From an uncultured Oxalobacteraceae bacterium (GTDB lineage: Bacteria; Pseudomonadota; Gammaproteobacteria; Burkholderiales; Burkholderiaceae): 64,000 bases of DNA. Made by a program: the position numbers and the translations under genes. The stretch is taken from assembly GCA_946480015.1 (NCBI GenBank), contig CAMLIL010000006.1, positions 1 to 64,000 on the forward strand, given 5' to 3'. Under the pieces are notes generated by a model. That model saw only the letters and a list, made by a program, of their open reading frames with translations. It was not told the origin of the DNA and did not search any database. Within the stretch, counting starts at the first letter, position 1, and each line of letters starts with the position of its first letter. Shown piece by piece: positions 55,026 to 64,000 of the stretch.

Positions 55026-56315
55026 TCAGAGCGCGCGCGACACCATATGCAACAACAATCCCACCACTCCGCCGACCACGGTGCCGTTGATGCGGATATA
55101 TTGCAGATCACGCCCCACGTGCAGCTCGACCTTGCGCGAAATCGTCTCCGCGTCCCAGCTGCGGATAACCCGGCGCACCAGAGACACAATCACGTCCCGC
55201 CGCGACACGATGGCATGCGCCCCAAAGCTGCGGAGCGCCTCGTTGATGCGCAGTTGCACCGCCGGGCTGCGCTCCAGCGCGCGCCCCAAAGCCCCGAGCG
55301 CCTGCTCCAGATGCGCGGCGATGCGTGAATCATCCGAACGGGCATCCCCTTCCAGGCGCGCACGTACATCGATCCACACGTGATGGACGTAACGCCGGAA
55401 CAGGGGATGGCCAAGGCTATTCTTGAGCAACTCCTGCAGTTTTCGTTCGTACTCCTCCGAGGTGGCCAGTTTGTCGATCAGCTCGTCGGTCGCCTCCTGA
55501 AAGCGGCTACGCCATTGACCGTCTTCGCTGCGGATATCGTCCAGTGTGTCGTGCACTCCCTCCATCAAGCGTTCATAGAATTTTTCATCGATCACTTTCG
55601 GTATCCAGCGCGGACTGTGCTCATGCACCTTCTGCCGGATGTACGGACGATGCTCATCCAGCGCCCCGGCGATGTAGCTCAGCAAACGCTCCAGCAATAC
55701 CGTATGCTGGCCACCTGCCACGAGCACGGACAACAGCCGCGACAGCAGCGGCGCGAGCCTGACGCCCTCCAGCGAGCCCGACAAGGCATCGCGCATGAAG
55801 CGCGCCGCCTCCTTGTCGTCCACCATTTGCAGTACCGTCGGCAGCGCCCGGGTAAGCTGCACGCTGATGGTCCTGGCGTTGTCGGGCTGGGTCAGCCACG
55901 CGGCCGCGGCGCCGGCGAAGTCGAAGCGTTCAAGTTCTGCCCGCACCACCTCTACACTCATGAAGTTCTGTTCTAAAAAATTGCCTAGATTCTCCCCAAT
56001 GCGTTCCTTATTCGACGGAATGATCGCCGTGTGCGGAATCTTCAGCCCGAACGGGTGGCGGAACAAGGCCGTCACGGCAAACCAGTCTGCCAGGGCACCG
56101 ATCATTGCCGCTTCCGCGAACGCGGCAATATAGGCGAACGCGGCATGTCGCCCCTGCAAAAGGCGCGCACCAACGAACACCACAGCCATTGCAACGAGCA
56201 AACCGGTAGCGACACGGCGCATGAACACCAGCCGTGCCAGCTGCTCCTTCTCGCGCCCTGCCGCGCCCTGGCTGTTCAAGGGCTTACATCCTGATCTTGC
56301 CGTGCTCGCCGCCAT
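55026..56315 (-). CDS. DUF445 family membrane protein
   Basis: 429 residues. An N-terminal pair of membrane segments (about 32-75), with the DUF445 signature AEAAMIGALADWFAVTALFRHPFGLKIPHTAIIPSNKERIGENLG, is followed by a long helical, partly coiled-coil cytoplasmic domain. One C-terminal membrane segment (VVGGVVGLLLHMV) completes it. Members are widespread and uncharacterised. It shares its 3' end with a non-coding stretch upstream of the CLC gene. An internal Met at 32 would still give an intact domain. Confidence 0.85.
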   Translation of the reverse strand: MAASTARSGCKPLNSQGAAGREKEQLARLVFMRRVATGLLVAMAVVFVGARLLQGRHAAFAYIAAFAEAAMIGALADWFAVTALFRHPFGLKIPHTAIIPSNKERIGENLGNFLEQNFMSVEVVRAELERFDFAGAAAAWLTQPDNARTISVQLTRALPTVLQMVDDKEAARFMRDALSGSLEGVRLAPLLSRLLSVLVAGGQHTVLLERLLSYIAGALDEHRPYIRQKVHEHSPRWIPKVIDEKFYERLMEGVHDTLDDIRSEDGQWRSRFQEATDELIDKLATSEEYERKLQELLKNSLGHPLFRRYVHHVWIDVRARLEGDARSDDSRIAAHLEQALGALGRALERSPAVQLRINEALRSFGAHAIVSRRDVIVSLVRRVIRSWDAETISRKVELHVGRDLQYIRINGTVVGGVVGLLLHMVSRAL

Positions 56316-56781
56316 CAGGCGTGGTGCCGGTCAGGACCGCTTTGGCCATCTTGAACAGTTGGACCATGGCGTTGCCATTTGAATCCCAGTATTCGGCCGC
56401 ATGCGGCACCACCTTGATCAGCATCACATGCGGATCATCTGGGCCGTGCGGATACCAGGCTTGCACGGCTGCGTTCCACAACTGCGTGATTTTGCTGCGG
56501 TCAACCACCCGCTCGGCTGCCGCGCTGACGGAAACATAGAGATGGTTCTCGGGCTCGGAAAAGGCAACATTTACCTGCGGCCGCACGGCAATGTTTTCCC
56601 ACAGGTCGGTATTGCTCGACGTGAAAAACCAAAGATTGCCATCCTCATCCATTGCCTGATTGGTCATCGGACGGCTGACCAGGTGGCCATGCTCGTCGAT
56701 CGTGGTGAACATGGCGAAGCGGACCGATTCGATCTTGGCTGCTAGCTCGGCCAACTGGCCGGAAGAAGTCGGGTTGGACAT
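56284..56781 (-). CDS. pyridoxamine-5'-phosphate-oxidase-like (general stress) protein
   Basis: 165 residues from ATG 56781; the longer frame upstream is antisense to prkA. The split-barrel FMN-binding fold is indicated by FAMFTTIDEHGHLVSRPMTNQ, DLWENIAVRPQVNVAFSEP and the VPHAAEYWDSNGN stretch, typical of the pyridoxamine 5'-phosphate oxidase superfamily subset called general stress protein 26-like. It overlaps the 5' end of the DUF445 gene by 32 bp on the same strand. Confidence 0.87.
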   Translation of the reverse strand: MSNPTSSGQLAELAAKIESVRFAMFTTIDEHGHLVSRPMTNQAMDEDGNLWFFTSSNTDLWENIAVRPQVNVAFSEPENHLYVSVSAAAERVVDRSKITQLWNAAVQAWYPHGPDDPHVMLIKVVPHAAEYWDSNGNAMVQLFKMAKAVLTGTTPDGGEHGKIRM

Positions 56782-57027
56782 GGGAATTCCTCGAAATAGG
56801 CGCGTGGCGAAAACTCCATCGTAGAGCGAAGGACTGGCCGGCTCTGTGCGTAAGCGAACCTTGAACGGGCGATGGCCGGCGGCAAGGATTTTTGGATGAG
56901 CTCGCAGTTCGCTGAAAAAGTTCACCCTCGCACATTGAGGCGCCTCATCGGCGAGCCTCCTGCTGGTTTGATACTGATCGAACGGGAGACAGGTGATGCG
57001 CACCTGAACTTTGATCATGGAGGAAAC

Positions 57028-58986
57028 ATGGCAATGATCGTCGACGACCATCTTACCGAACAGTCCCAGCAGCATGCATTTCTCGACAGCCTGAGCCTGT
57101 TTACACAGCAGCATCGCGCCGGTCACTGGGCTGGGCCATTCTCGCAATTCATGGAAACCGTGCTGCCGGCCGATCCGCAGCGCATCGCCCGCACCTCCCA
57201 CCAATATATCTGGGACATGATCCGCGCCACCTGTACGGAAGATGGAGAGCAATGGCGCTGCCGGCTGTTCGACGACGATCTGTTCGGCATCGACCAGGCG
57301 ATCAACCGTGTCATCGACTATTTCAAGGCGGCCGCGGCCGGCTCGGAAGTAGGAAGGCGCCTGCTGCTGCTGCTCGGCCCCCCGTCGGGCGGCAAGTCGA
57401 CCATGGTGATCCTCCTCAAGCGCGCGCTGGAAGAATACAGCCATACCGACGTCGGTGCGCTGTACGCAGTCGGCGGATGTCCGGTGCATGAGTCGCCGCT
57501 GCACCTGATCCCGCACACCATGCGCGCCAGTTGCCGCAACACCTACGGCATCGACATCAGTGGCGAGCTGTGCCCGCATTGCCGCACCCGCCTGGACCTG
57601 CAGTTCGGCGGCGATTTCCTGCAGATGCCCGTGGAACGCTTCTTCATTTCCGAAGCCGGGCGCAGCGCTATCGGTACCTACGCGCCGCACGACCCCACCA
57701 CGGCCGACCTGGCCGATCTGGTCGGATCGGTGGACCTGTCCAAGGTCGCGCAATACGGCGACGAAGGTGATCCCCGCGCATGGTCCTGGTCTGGCGCCGT
57801 GTACGCGGCCAGCCGGGGCGTTCTGGAAATGATCGAAATCCTCAAGGTCAAGCGCGAATTTCTGTACCTGCTACTGACCTTGACCCAGGAAAAGAACGTC
57901 AAGGTCTCGCGTTTTCCACTGATTTATCTCGACGAGACCATCCTCGCGCACACCAATCTGGCGGAATTTCGTAAATTTCTGCAGGAAAGCGAGAATGAAG
58001 CATTACTCGACCGCATGGTCATCGTCCAGGTGCCGTACACCCTCAACTACCGAGACGAGGCGCGCATCTATAAGAAATTGATTTCCTCGGCCGCCCCCGC
58101 CTTCCGCGACGTCCATCTCGACCCGCATGTCCTGCATGCGGCGGCCGTCTTTGCCGTGCTCTCGCGCATTCAAGATGCCGACGACAAGGAAGTCGAGCTG
58201 ATCAAGAAGGTCCGCATTCATGCCGACGAGGAAGTTGACGGCGTCAACCGGGCCGACATCCGCCGGGTCAGGGAAAAGGACAAGGCGCCCGACGAGGGTT
58301 TGGCGGGTGTATCCCCGCGCTTCGTGATCAATGCCTTGTCGAACGCTATCATCCAGTCGAACCGCAGCAGCCTGTCGACCATGGACGTGCTGCTCGCCCT
58401 CAAAGACGCGATCGAGAACGATGCCCGCATCGACCCCAAGAAAAAGCGCAAATGGGTGGACTTTCTCGTGTTGACACGAAAGGATTTTTATAACCGCTGG
58501 GTCAAGGAAGACGTGCACAAAGCCCTGTTCGTGTCGTTCGAGCAGGAAGCCCAGGACTTGCTCAACAAGTATCTCGATGAAGTCGAAGCCATGCTCGACA
58601 ACCGCTATGTCAAGGACCCCATTACGAATGAGGAGCGGCGACCGGACGAACGCTTCCTGCGCGCGGTGGAGGAAAAAATCCATATCTCGGAATCGGGCAA
58701 ACAGTCATTCCGGCAGGAAGTAGTGCGCAAGGCCATGGGAGCCTACAAACGCGGCGTGAAATTCGGCCTGGAGAGCCATCTTCAACTCAACGACGCGGTG
58801 CAGCATTACTTGTTCGACCAGCGCCGGGACGTACTGCGCCTGGTCAGTTCAGCCAAGCGGCCAGACGACGAAGTGCGCACCAAAATTTCTGCCGTCGAAA
58901 AGCGACTCGTGGACGAGTACGGCTACGACGCGCACAGCGCCCGCGAGGCGCTCAATTATGTGACTACCTTGCTGGCACAGGAGTAG
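57028..58986 (+). CDS. prkA: PrkA-type serine protein kinase/AAA+ protein
   Basis: 652 residues from ATG 57028, with GGAGGA 3 bp before it. The AAA+ module has Walker A GPPSGGKSTM near 117-126 and a Walker B-like FPLIYLDETIL. The C-terminal part (HISESGKQSFRQE and similar) is the PrkA C-domain. Family members are linked to starvation and stress responses (YeaG in E. coli). It is the first gene of prkA-yeaH-spoVR, co-oriented with short gaps and overlaps, a widely conserved operon. Confidence 0.93.
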   Translation: MAMIVDDHLTEQSQQHAFLDSLSLFTQQHRAGHWAGPFSQFMETVLPADPQRIARTSHQYIWDMIRATCTEDGEQWRCRLFDDDLFGIDQAINRVIDYFKAAAAGSEVGRRLLLLLGPPSGGKSTMVILLKRALEEYSHTDVGALYAVGGCPVHESPLHLIPHTMRASCRNTYGIDISGELCPHCRTRLDLQFGGDFLQMPVERFFISEAGRSAIGTYAPHDPTTADLADLVGSVDLSKVAQYGDEGDPRAWSWSGAVYAASRGVLEMIEILKVKREFLYLLLTLTQEKNVKVSRFPLIYLDETILAHTNLAEFRKFLQESENEALLDRMVIVQVPYTLNYRDEARIYKKLISSAAPAFRDVHLDPHVLHAAAVFAVLSRIQDADDKEVELIKKVRIHADEEVDGVNRADIRRVREKDKAPDEGLAGVSPRFVINALSNAIIQSNRSSLSTMDVLLALKDAIENDARIDPKKKRKWVDFLVLTRKDFYNRWVKEDVHKALFVSFEQEAQDLLNKYLDEVEAMLDNRYVKDPITNEERRPDERFLRAVEEKIHISESGKQSFRQEVVRKAMGAYKRGVKFGLESHLQLNDAVQHYLFDQRRDVLRLVSSAKRPDDEVRTKISAVEKRLVDEYGYDAHSAREALNYVTTLLAQE

Positions 58987-59003
58987 CCGGCGCGGAGCGA
59001 ACA

Positions 59004-60164
59004 GTGAGCCAATCCCTTAACAGCCAATGGTACGACCTATTCTCGCGCGGCGCCCGCGACTGGCTGCGCCACAACGAAAAGATGCGCGAAGCGGTCCAGC
59101 AGCATCTGCCCGACCTGATCGCCGGCCCGGATCTGATTACCGGCCCGCAGGACCGCACTATCCAGGTCCCGGTGCGCCTGCTCGAACATGCGCGTTTTCG
59201 TCTGGCCGACGGTCGCAGCCAGACGGGCGCGGGCCAGGGGCCGGGTGAACCGGGCGACGCGCTCATCCCGGCCCCCGTTTCCGGCAGCGGCGAAACCGGT
59301 GCGGGTGGCAACGACCAGGGCGAGGTCCGGCTAATGATCGAGTTTCCTATCGAGGATGTGCTGGACTGGGTGTGGGAAGAATTCAAGCTGCCCGACCTGC
59401 ACCCCACAACAACGCCGAGCATGGACGATCCCGAACTGGTACGCGAAGGATGGGACCGCCATGGAGCCCGCTCGCGGCTTGATCGCCGCCGTACGATCAA
59501 GGAAGCCATCAAGCGTCGCGCCGTCCAGGCCGATCCGGTACCGTTCACCAACGAAGATCTGCGTTTCCGCCAGGTGGTGACGCGGCAACGGCCCACCACC
59601 AGCGCCACCATCCTGTTTGTGATCGACGTGTCCGCCAGCATGACCCAGCCCGAACGCAGCCTGGCGAAATCATTCTTCTTCTTCGCCCTGCAAGGCATCC
59701 GGCGCAAATACGCGCGAGTGCAGACGCGCTTCATTGCGCATACCACCCACGCCTGGGAGTTTTCCGAAAGCGAATTCTTCCAGGTATCGGGCATGGGTGG
59801 CACCATTGCCTCGAGCGCATTCCGGCTCACCCTCGACCTGATCCGCGGCGATGCCCATTTAGCCCGCGACAACCTTTATATGTTCTACGCCTCGGACGGC
59901 GAAAACTTCGCAGAGGACCGCGGCGCGGCCAGCGGCGCACTCGCCGAGCTTGCCGGCATGCTTAACTTCATCGGCTATGTCGAAACCATTCCCACCGCGC
60001 CGCGCGGACTCGAGACGGAAATGCGGCGCGTCTTTCACGACCTGGAACGCCAGGGCATGGCGGTCGCCAGCCACGCCCTGTCGAGCACCGAGGATGTGTG
60101 GCGCGCGTTGCGAAAATTTTTCTCCCAGGCGCGCTACAACGAGATCGCTGAGGTGGCGCCATGA
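59004..60164 (+). CDS. yeaH: YeaH/DUF444 family protein
   Basis: 386 residues from a GTG at 59004. It has an acidic, Gly-rich middle (TGAGGNDQGEV) and a von Willebrand A-like domain with MIDAS-type DVSASM near 210-216. The MFYASDGENFAEDRGAA segment follows near 291-307. Family members partner PrkA. The stop overlaps the spoVR start by 4 bp (ATGA), so translation is coupled. Confidence 0.92.
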   Translation: MSQSLNSQWYDLFSRGARDWLRHNEKMREAVQQHLPDLIAGPDLITGPQDRTIQVPVRLLEHARFRLADGRSQTGAGQGPGEPGDALIPAPVSGSGETGAGGNDQGEVRLMIEFPIEDVLDWVWEEFKLPDLHPTTTPSMDDPELVREGWDRHGARSRLDRRRTIKEAIKRRAVQADPVPFTNEDLRFRQVVTRQRPTTSATILFVIDVSASMTQPERSLAKSFFFFALQGIRRKYARVQTRFIAHTTHAWEFSESEFFQVSGMGGTIASSAFRLTLDLIRGDAHLARDNLYMFYASDGENFAEDRGAASGALAELAGMLNFIGYVETIPTAPRGLETEMRRVFHDLERQGMAVASHALSSTEDVWRALRKFFSQARYNEIAEVAP

Positions 60165-61552
60165 GCGAGCTGCGCGATACCCTGGCCGACTATACCGAGC
60201 GGCTCGCCAGGCTGGCGATCGAACAGGGGCTCGATTTCTACCCTGTCAACTTCGACCTCGTACCGTCGAACTTCATGGTGGAGATCGCCGTCTATGGCTT
60301 ACCCGTGCGCATGCGTCATTGGTCTTTCGGCATCCGCTACCTGCATCAACTGGTGCGCCAGCACATGGGGCACTCGCACATCTTCGAGGTCATGTTTCCC
60401 GGCGATCCCTGCAACGCCTTTTTGCTTGAGCAAAATTCGCTGGCCGAAAACACGCTGGTCACTGCCCACGTGCTCGGCCATGCCGATTTTGCCAAGAATA
60501 ACCAGCTGTTTTCCCGCTTCCTTGACATGGCGGGCGGGAACATCCTGCAGCAGAGCGCCGCGCGCGCCCACCGCCTGGAACGCGCCCTCGAGCGCCACGG
60601 CCAAGCCCGCGTCGAAGCCGTACTCGACGCCGCCCTCGCGCTCGAGACCCATATCGACGTCAATCAGCCCCTGCACCGTGAGCGCTATCCAGAACAGGCC
60701 GCTCAACCCGCCGAGCCAGGCGTCGATCCCTTCCGCGCGCGCTACGCCCGCCTGGACGATAGCGCGGCTCCGGCCCCCATGGCCTCCGCCAAGATACACA
60801 TCCGCCCGCCAGTGCCGCCCTATCCCGAATTCGACCTGCTGTGGTTCATCGCCCACTACAGCCCGGAGCTGGAAGACTGGGAACGCGACATTTTCCTCGC
60901 CGTGCGCGAGGAAGCCTATTATTTCCACCCCATCCATTCATGCCAGATCATGAACGAGGGCTGGGCATCTTACTGGCACGCCCGTTTACTGCGCGAAGCC
61001 GACTTCTTACCGCACGACCTTTATCTTGCCGCGATCAAGTCGCATTCGGATGTCGTGCGCCCCGTCGCGAGCGGCCAGCAGTTGGCTTTGTCGCTCAACC
61101 CCTACCATTTGGGCTTTTCCATGTGGGAACACATCATCACCCACCACGGACTGCCGGCGGCGCGCGCCATTTGCCGCGATGAAGATGACTTCGGCTTCAT
61201 CCGCAATTACCTGACCCGCGACCTGGCCGACCAGCTCGAACTATTCGTCTACGAGACCGGCCCGGATGGCGAAACGGCGATCGTCAACCGCGATCTGCAT
61301 GCCATCCACGAGGCAATTCTTGCGCCGAAGTACAACTATGGGTCGCCCTGTGTCGCCGCTACGTTCATTGGCAACGGCGGCAATCTGGAACTGCGCCACG
61401 ATCATCTCCGCGACGGTCGCGGCCTTGATCTGTCGCAAGCAGAAAAGGTGATGGACTATGTCGCCAAAGTATGGCGTCGTCCGGTCGTGCTGCATACCGT
61501 GGATGCGCGCGGCATTGCCCGCTCGGTCCCAGCGCGCAAGAGCCCACTCTGA
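60161..61552 (+). CDS. SpoVR family protein
   Basis: 463 residues. Typical blocks include DFYPVNFDLVPSNFMVE, RMRHWSFGIRYLHQ, NQLFSRF, EDWERDIFLAVREEAYYFHPIHSCQIMNEGWASYWHARLL and LNPYHLGFSMWEHI. The function is unknown; it was first linked to spore cortex formation in Bacillus and is conserved in many non-spore-formers (YcgB in E. coli). Third gene of the prkA operon. Confidence 0.94.
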   Translation: MSELRDTLADYTERLARLAIEQGLDFYPVNFDLVPSNFMVEIAVYGLPVRMRHWSFGIRYLHQLVRQHMGHSHIFEVMFPGDPCNAFLLEQNSLAENTLVTAHVLGHADFAKNNQLFSRFLDMAGGNILQQSAARAHRLERALERHGQARVEAVLDAALALETHIDVNQPLHRERYPEQAAQPAEPGVDPFRARYARLDDSAAPAPMASAKIHIRPPVPPYPEFDLLWFIAHYSPELEDWERDIFLAVREEAYYFHPIHSCQIMNEGWASYWHARLLREADFLPHDLYLAAIKSHSDVVRPVASGQQLALSLNPYHLGFSMWEHIITHHGLPAARAICRDEDDFGFIRNYLTRDLADQLELFVYETGPDGETAIVNRDLHAIHEAILAPKYNYGSPCVAATFIGNGGNLELRHDHLRDGRGLDLSQAEKVMDYVAKVWRRPVVLHTVDARGIARSVPARKSPL

Positions 61553-61676
61553 GAGCACACGCAGCTCGCCATCAGGCGGGCACCCCAAAACTTGAGCGCC
61601 GTCAACGTGCGCATGTTCCGACTCCCTACGCTAACAGTGCCGCCAGTCAAGCTGGCAACTATCCAGGAGTTTGAGC

Positions 61677-64000
61677 ATGCCGTCGTCACAAGCTGTATTG
61701 TCCAGGATCCGCACTGCCGGATTGATGCTGGCCGGGAGTCTGGCGCTCGGAGCCTGCCAGTCCGCTGATCCCGGCGCCCTGCTCGCCGACGCGCGCCAGC
61801 AGCGCGATCATGGTGAGCTGCGTGCCGCCGTCATCCAATTGAAAAATGCATTGCAGCAAAACGGGCAACTGCGCGAAGCCCGCCAGATGCTGGGCGAACT
61901 GTATCTGGAACAGGGCGACCCGGTTTCCGCCGAGAAGGAGTTGCGCCGCGCGCTGGACCTGTCGCATGGCGTTCAGGCCGATCAGGCGGCAGTGCTGATC
62001 TTGCGCGCGCTGCTGGCGCAAGGCCGTTTCGACAGGGCCCTGGCCGAAACGCCGCCCAATCCGGCCATGTTGCATCGTGCGGACGTGCTGTCGCTGCGTG
62101 GCGATGCCTTGTTCGGCCTCGGCAAGTTCGAGCAGGCTAAGGAGCAGTACGAGCGCGTGCTGGCCACGCAAATTCACTTCCCCGACGCCTTGCTGGGCAT
62201 GGCTCGCATTGCCGCCGCGCAGGACCGCCAGGACGACGCCGACGAGAAGATTCGAAGCGCACTGGCCGCCGACCCCGGCCACCTCGGCGCCCTGCGCCTG
62301 CGCGGCGACCTGCAACGCGCCCGCGGCCAGTTCGATGCGGCGCTGGCATCGTATCGGCAGATCCTGGCGCTACGACCGAACAATGTTCAAGCGCTAAGCG
62401 ATATCGCCAGCATTCTGAGCGACAGCGGCGCCTTTGCCGACGCCCATGCCGCCATCGCGGTGGCGCGCAAGGCGGCCGGCACGACCTTTGCGCTCCTGTA
62501 TGCGGATGCCCTGCTGGCATATCGCGAAAAAAAATATCCCGAGGCCTTGGCATCGGTCCAGCAGATATTGCGCGCGGCCCCCGATCACGAGCCGAGTATC
62601 CTGTTGGCCGCCACCATCGAAATGGCCATTGGGTCGGCCGAGCAGGCTGAACAGCACTTTCAGCAATATCTCTCCGCCCATCCGCGTCATCTCTTTGCCA
62701 CCAAACGTCTCGCCTTGCTGCATCTCCGCGCGGGACGCGCCGAGACGGCATTCAAGTTGCTCTCCCCCCTATTGGCGCAAGCAAGCGGCGACGTCGAATT
62801 GTTGACACTGCTGGGCGAGGCTCATCTGCAGGCGCACCGCTACAACGAAGCGGCCACGCTGTTCGAACAGGCCAGCGTCCTGCGCCCGCGTGCAGCCGGT
62901 TTGCGCACAGAACTGGCGCTGAGCCGCCTGGGCAGCGGCGACAGCAACCGCGCCATCGCTCAGCTCGAACAGGCCGCCCAGCTGGACCAGGCCTCCGAAC
63001 GCAACGCCATCTTGCTCGTAATGGCGCACCTGCGCCGTCGCGACACGGACAAGGCGCTCGCCGCCGCACTGGAGATGGAGCGGCGCGCCGATAATCCGCT
63101 GGTTCAAAATCTCAAAGGCGGCGTCTATCTGGCCAGGCACGACGCCGTACAGGCGCGCGCGAGCTTCGAGCGCGCCCTGGCCCAGGACCCCTTGTATTTG
63201 CCGGCACTGGCCAACCTGGCACAGATCGACAAGGCCGAAAACAAGGCTGCCGACGCCGAGCGCCGCTATCAGCGCGCGCTCGAGCGCGATCCAGTCAACC
63301 CGGGCTTGCTGGAAGCGCTGGCCGGTCTGGCAGCCGCCCGCGGCCAGCACGTGCAGGCGGTCAAATGGATGGAGCGCGCCGCGGCGGCCCATCCCGACAG
63401 CCTGCCCACGGCGCTGCACCTGGCTGCCGCGTATGCACGCGCGGCGCAGACCGGCAAAGCCACCTTGCTGGCGCGCGAGCTGCGCGCGCGCTATCCCGCC
63501 AGCGCCGAGGCGCTCGAACTGCTGGCCAAGCTTCAGTGGCACGCTGGCGATGCCGACGCGGCGGCCGACAGCTATGCCAAACTGGCTGCGCTGGCGCCCG
63601 CTACCGCCCTGCCCCATCTGCGGCTCGGCCAGATCGCGCTCGCCCGGCGCGACGCCGCGAGCGCAACCGTTGCATTGCGCAAGGCTGTCGCCATCGCGCC
63701 CGATCACGCCGAATCTCAGCTGGCCTTGCTGAACGCTTTGACTGCCCAAAGCAAGTTTGCCGAAGCCCTGGCACTGGCCGATTCGGTGCAGCGCCGTCAT
63801 CCGTCATCGCCCAACGGCTACAAGCTGGCCGCCGACGTGCATTCCGCGCAGGGCAGATATGCACTTGCCGTACTCGGTTACGAACGTGCTTTCGCATTGG
63901 CGCCGAGCGCTCCGCTGCTGGTGCAACTGCACGGCGCCCTGACCAGGGTCGGCAAGCGCGCCGAAGCCGACCACCAGATGCAACAGTGGCTGCATGACAA
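61677..64000 (+). CDS. prsT: PEP-CTERM-system TPR-repeat lipoprotein (3' end outside window)
   Basis: About 774 residues visible, open to the window end. A lipoprotein signal (AGLMLAGSLALGAC) precedes a long array of TPR-like repeats (LGELYLEQGDPVSAEKELRRAL; LRGDLQRARGQFDAALASYRQIL; and others roughly every 34 residues). Length and layout match the PrsT lipoprotein accompanying exosortase/PEP-CTERM polysaccharide loci. It starts 9 bp after a GGAG site. Exosortase genes are expected nearby, outside the window. Confidence 0.82.
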   Translation, partial: MPSSQAVLSRIRTAGLMLAGSLALGACQSADPGALLADARQQRDHGELRAAVIQLKNALQQNGQLREARQMLGELYLEQGDPVSAEKELRRALDLSHGVQADQAAVLILRALLAQGRFDRALAETPPNPAMLHRADVLSLRGDALFGLGKFEQAKEQYERVLATQIHFPDALLGMARIAAAQDRQDDADEKIRSALAADPGHLGALRLRGDLQRARGQFDAALASYRQILALRPNNVQALSDIASILSDSGAFADAHAAIAVARKAAGTTFALLYADALLAYREKKYPEALASVQQILRAAPDHEPSILLAATIEMAIGSAEQAEQHFQQYLSAHPRHLFATKRLALLHLRAGRAETAFKLLSPLLAQASGDVELLTLLGEAHLQAHRYNEAATLFEQASVLRPRAAGLRTELALSRLGSGDSNRAIAQLEQAAQLDQASERNAILLVMAHLRRRDTDKALAAALEMERRADNPLVQNLKGGVYLARHDAVQARASFERALAQDPLYLPALANLAQIDKAENKAADAERRYQRALERDPVNPGLLEALAGLAAARGQHVQAVKWMERAAAAHPDSLPTALHLAAAYARAAQTGKATLLARELRARYPASAEALELLAKLQWHAGDADAAADSYAKLAALAPATALPHLRLGQIALARRDAASATVALRKAVAIAPDHAESQLALLNALTAQSKFAEALALADSVQRRHPSSPNGYKLAADVHSAQGRYALAVLGYERAFALAPSAPLLVQLHGALTRVGKRAEADHQMQQWLHD

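Noticed and set aside
1..64000. CRISPR arrays, rRNA or tRNA genes
   Set aside because: No regular repeat-spacer pattern, rRNA stretch or cloverleaf was noticed; a dedicated scan was not possible.

Overview
The window is high-GC (visibly about 65%) betaproteobacterial chromosome. The gene content and order (PEP-CTERM TPR lipoprotein, PrkA-YeaH-SpoVR operon, lolC-lolD-tatD-comEC, recJ-prfB-lysS) fit Oxalobacteraceae, for example a Massilia/Duganella/Telluria relative. The genus is an inference.

Left flank (1-7.5 kb): 3' end of an Orn/Lys/Arg decarboxylase, dcd, an alpha/beta hydrolase, an intradiol-dioxygenase-like lipoprotein, then a Cpx-type envelope-stress module. In that module a Spy/CpxP-like gene and cpxR-cpxA diverge around a consensus CpxR box. 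A HAF-repeat exported protein follows.

Scrambled accessory zone (7.5-31 kb): pieces of comEC, the competence DNA-uptake channel gene, occur at five places besides one intact copy (22202-24556). A second comEC copy is split into a tail (8315-10415, itself hit by an IS256-family element), a middle (24845-25568) and a 5' end (30586-30663). Tail and middle abut at the same comEC position, so the 14.4 kb between them looks inserted into that copy. This segment carries a cpxA fragment, a TOMM (thiazole/oxazole-modified microcin) RiPP cluster, a complete comEC and a lysR 3' fragment. The TOMM cluster encodes an FHA protein, a giant kinase/cyclase/ATPase/TPR protein, two precursor-like small proteins, a fused cyclodehydratase and a P450. 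A second, AT-rich insertion between the middle and 5' comEC fragments carries a Hachiman (HamAB) anti-phage system plus a zinc-ribbon gene and a ParB-like gene.

Right of this (30.8-44.9 kb): an intact LysR regulator divergent from a SulP transporter, tatD, a tandemly duplicated lolCD pair, two ferritin-like proteins, recJ, an Xre/RES toxin-antitoxin pair with a clear operator, and DUF2288.

Right flank (44.9-64 kb): CpdB-like phosphodiesterase/nucleotidase, prfB with its programmed frameshift, a HAD phosphatase, lysS, an EAL-CBS-GGDEF protein, a DUF4380-like protein, a CLC-F-like antiporter, DUF445, a PPOX-family protein, the prkA-yeaH-spoVR stress operon, and the 5' part of a PEP-CTERM TPR lipoprotein (prsT-like) running off the end.

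All domain and family calls come from reading the sequence by eye. No database search was possible.
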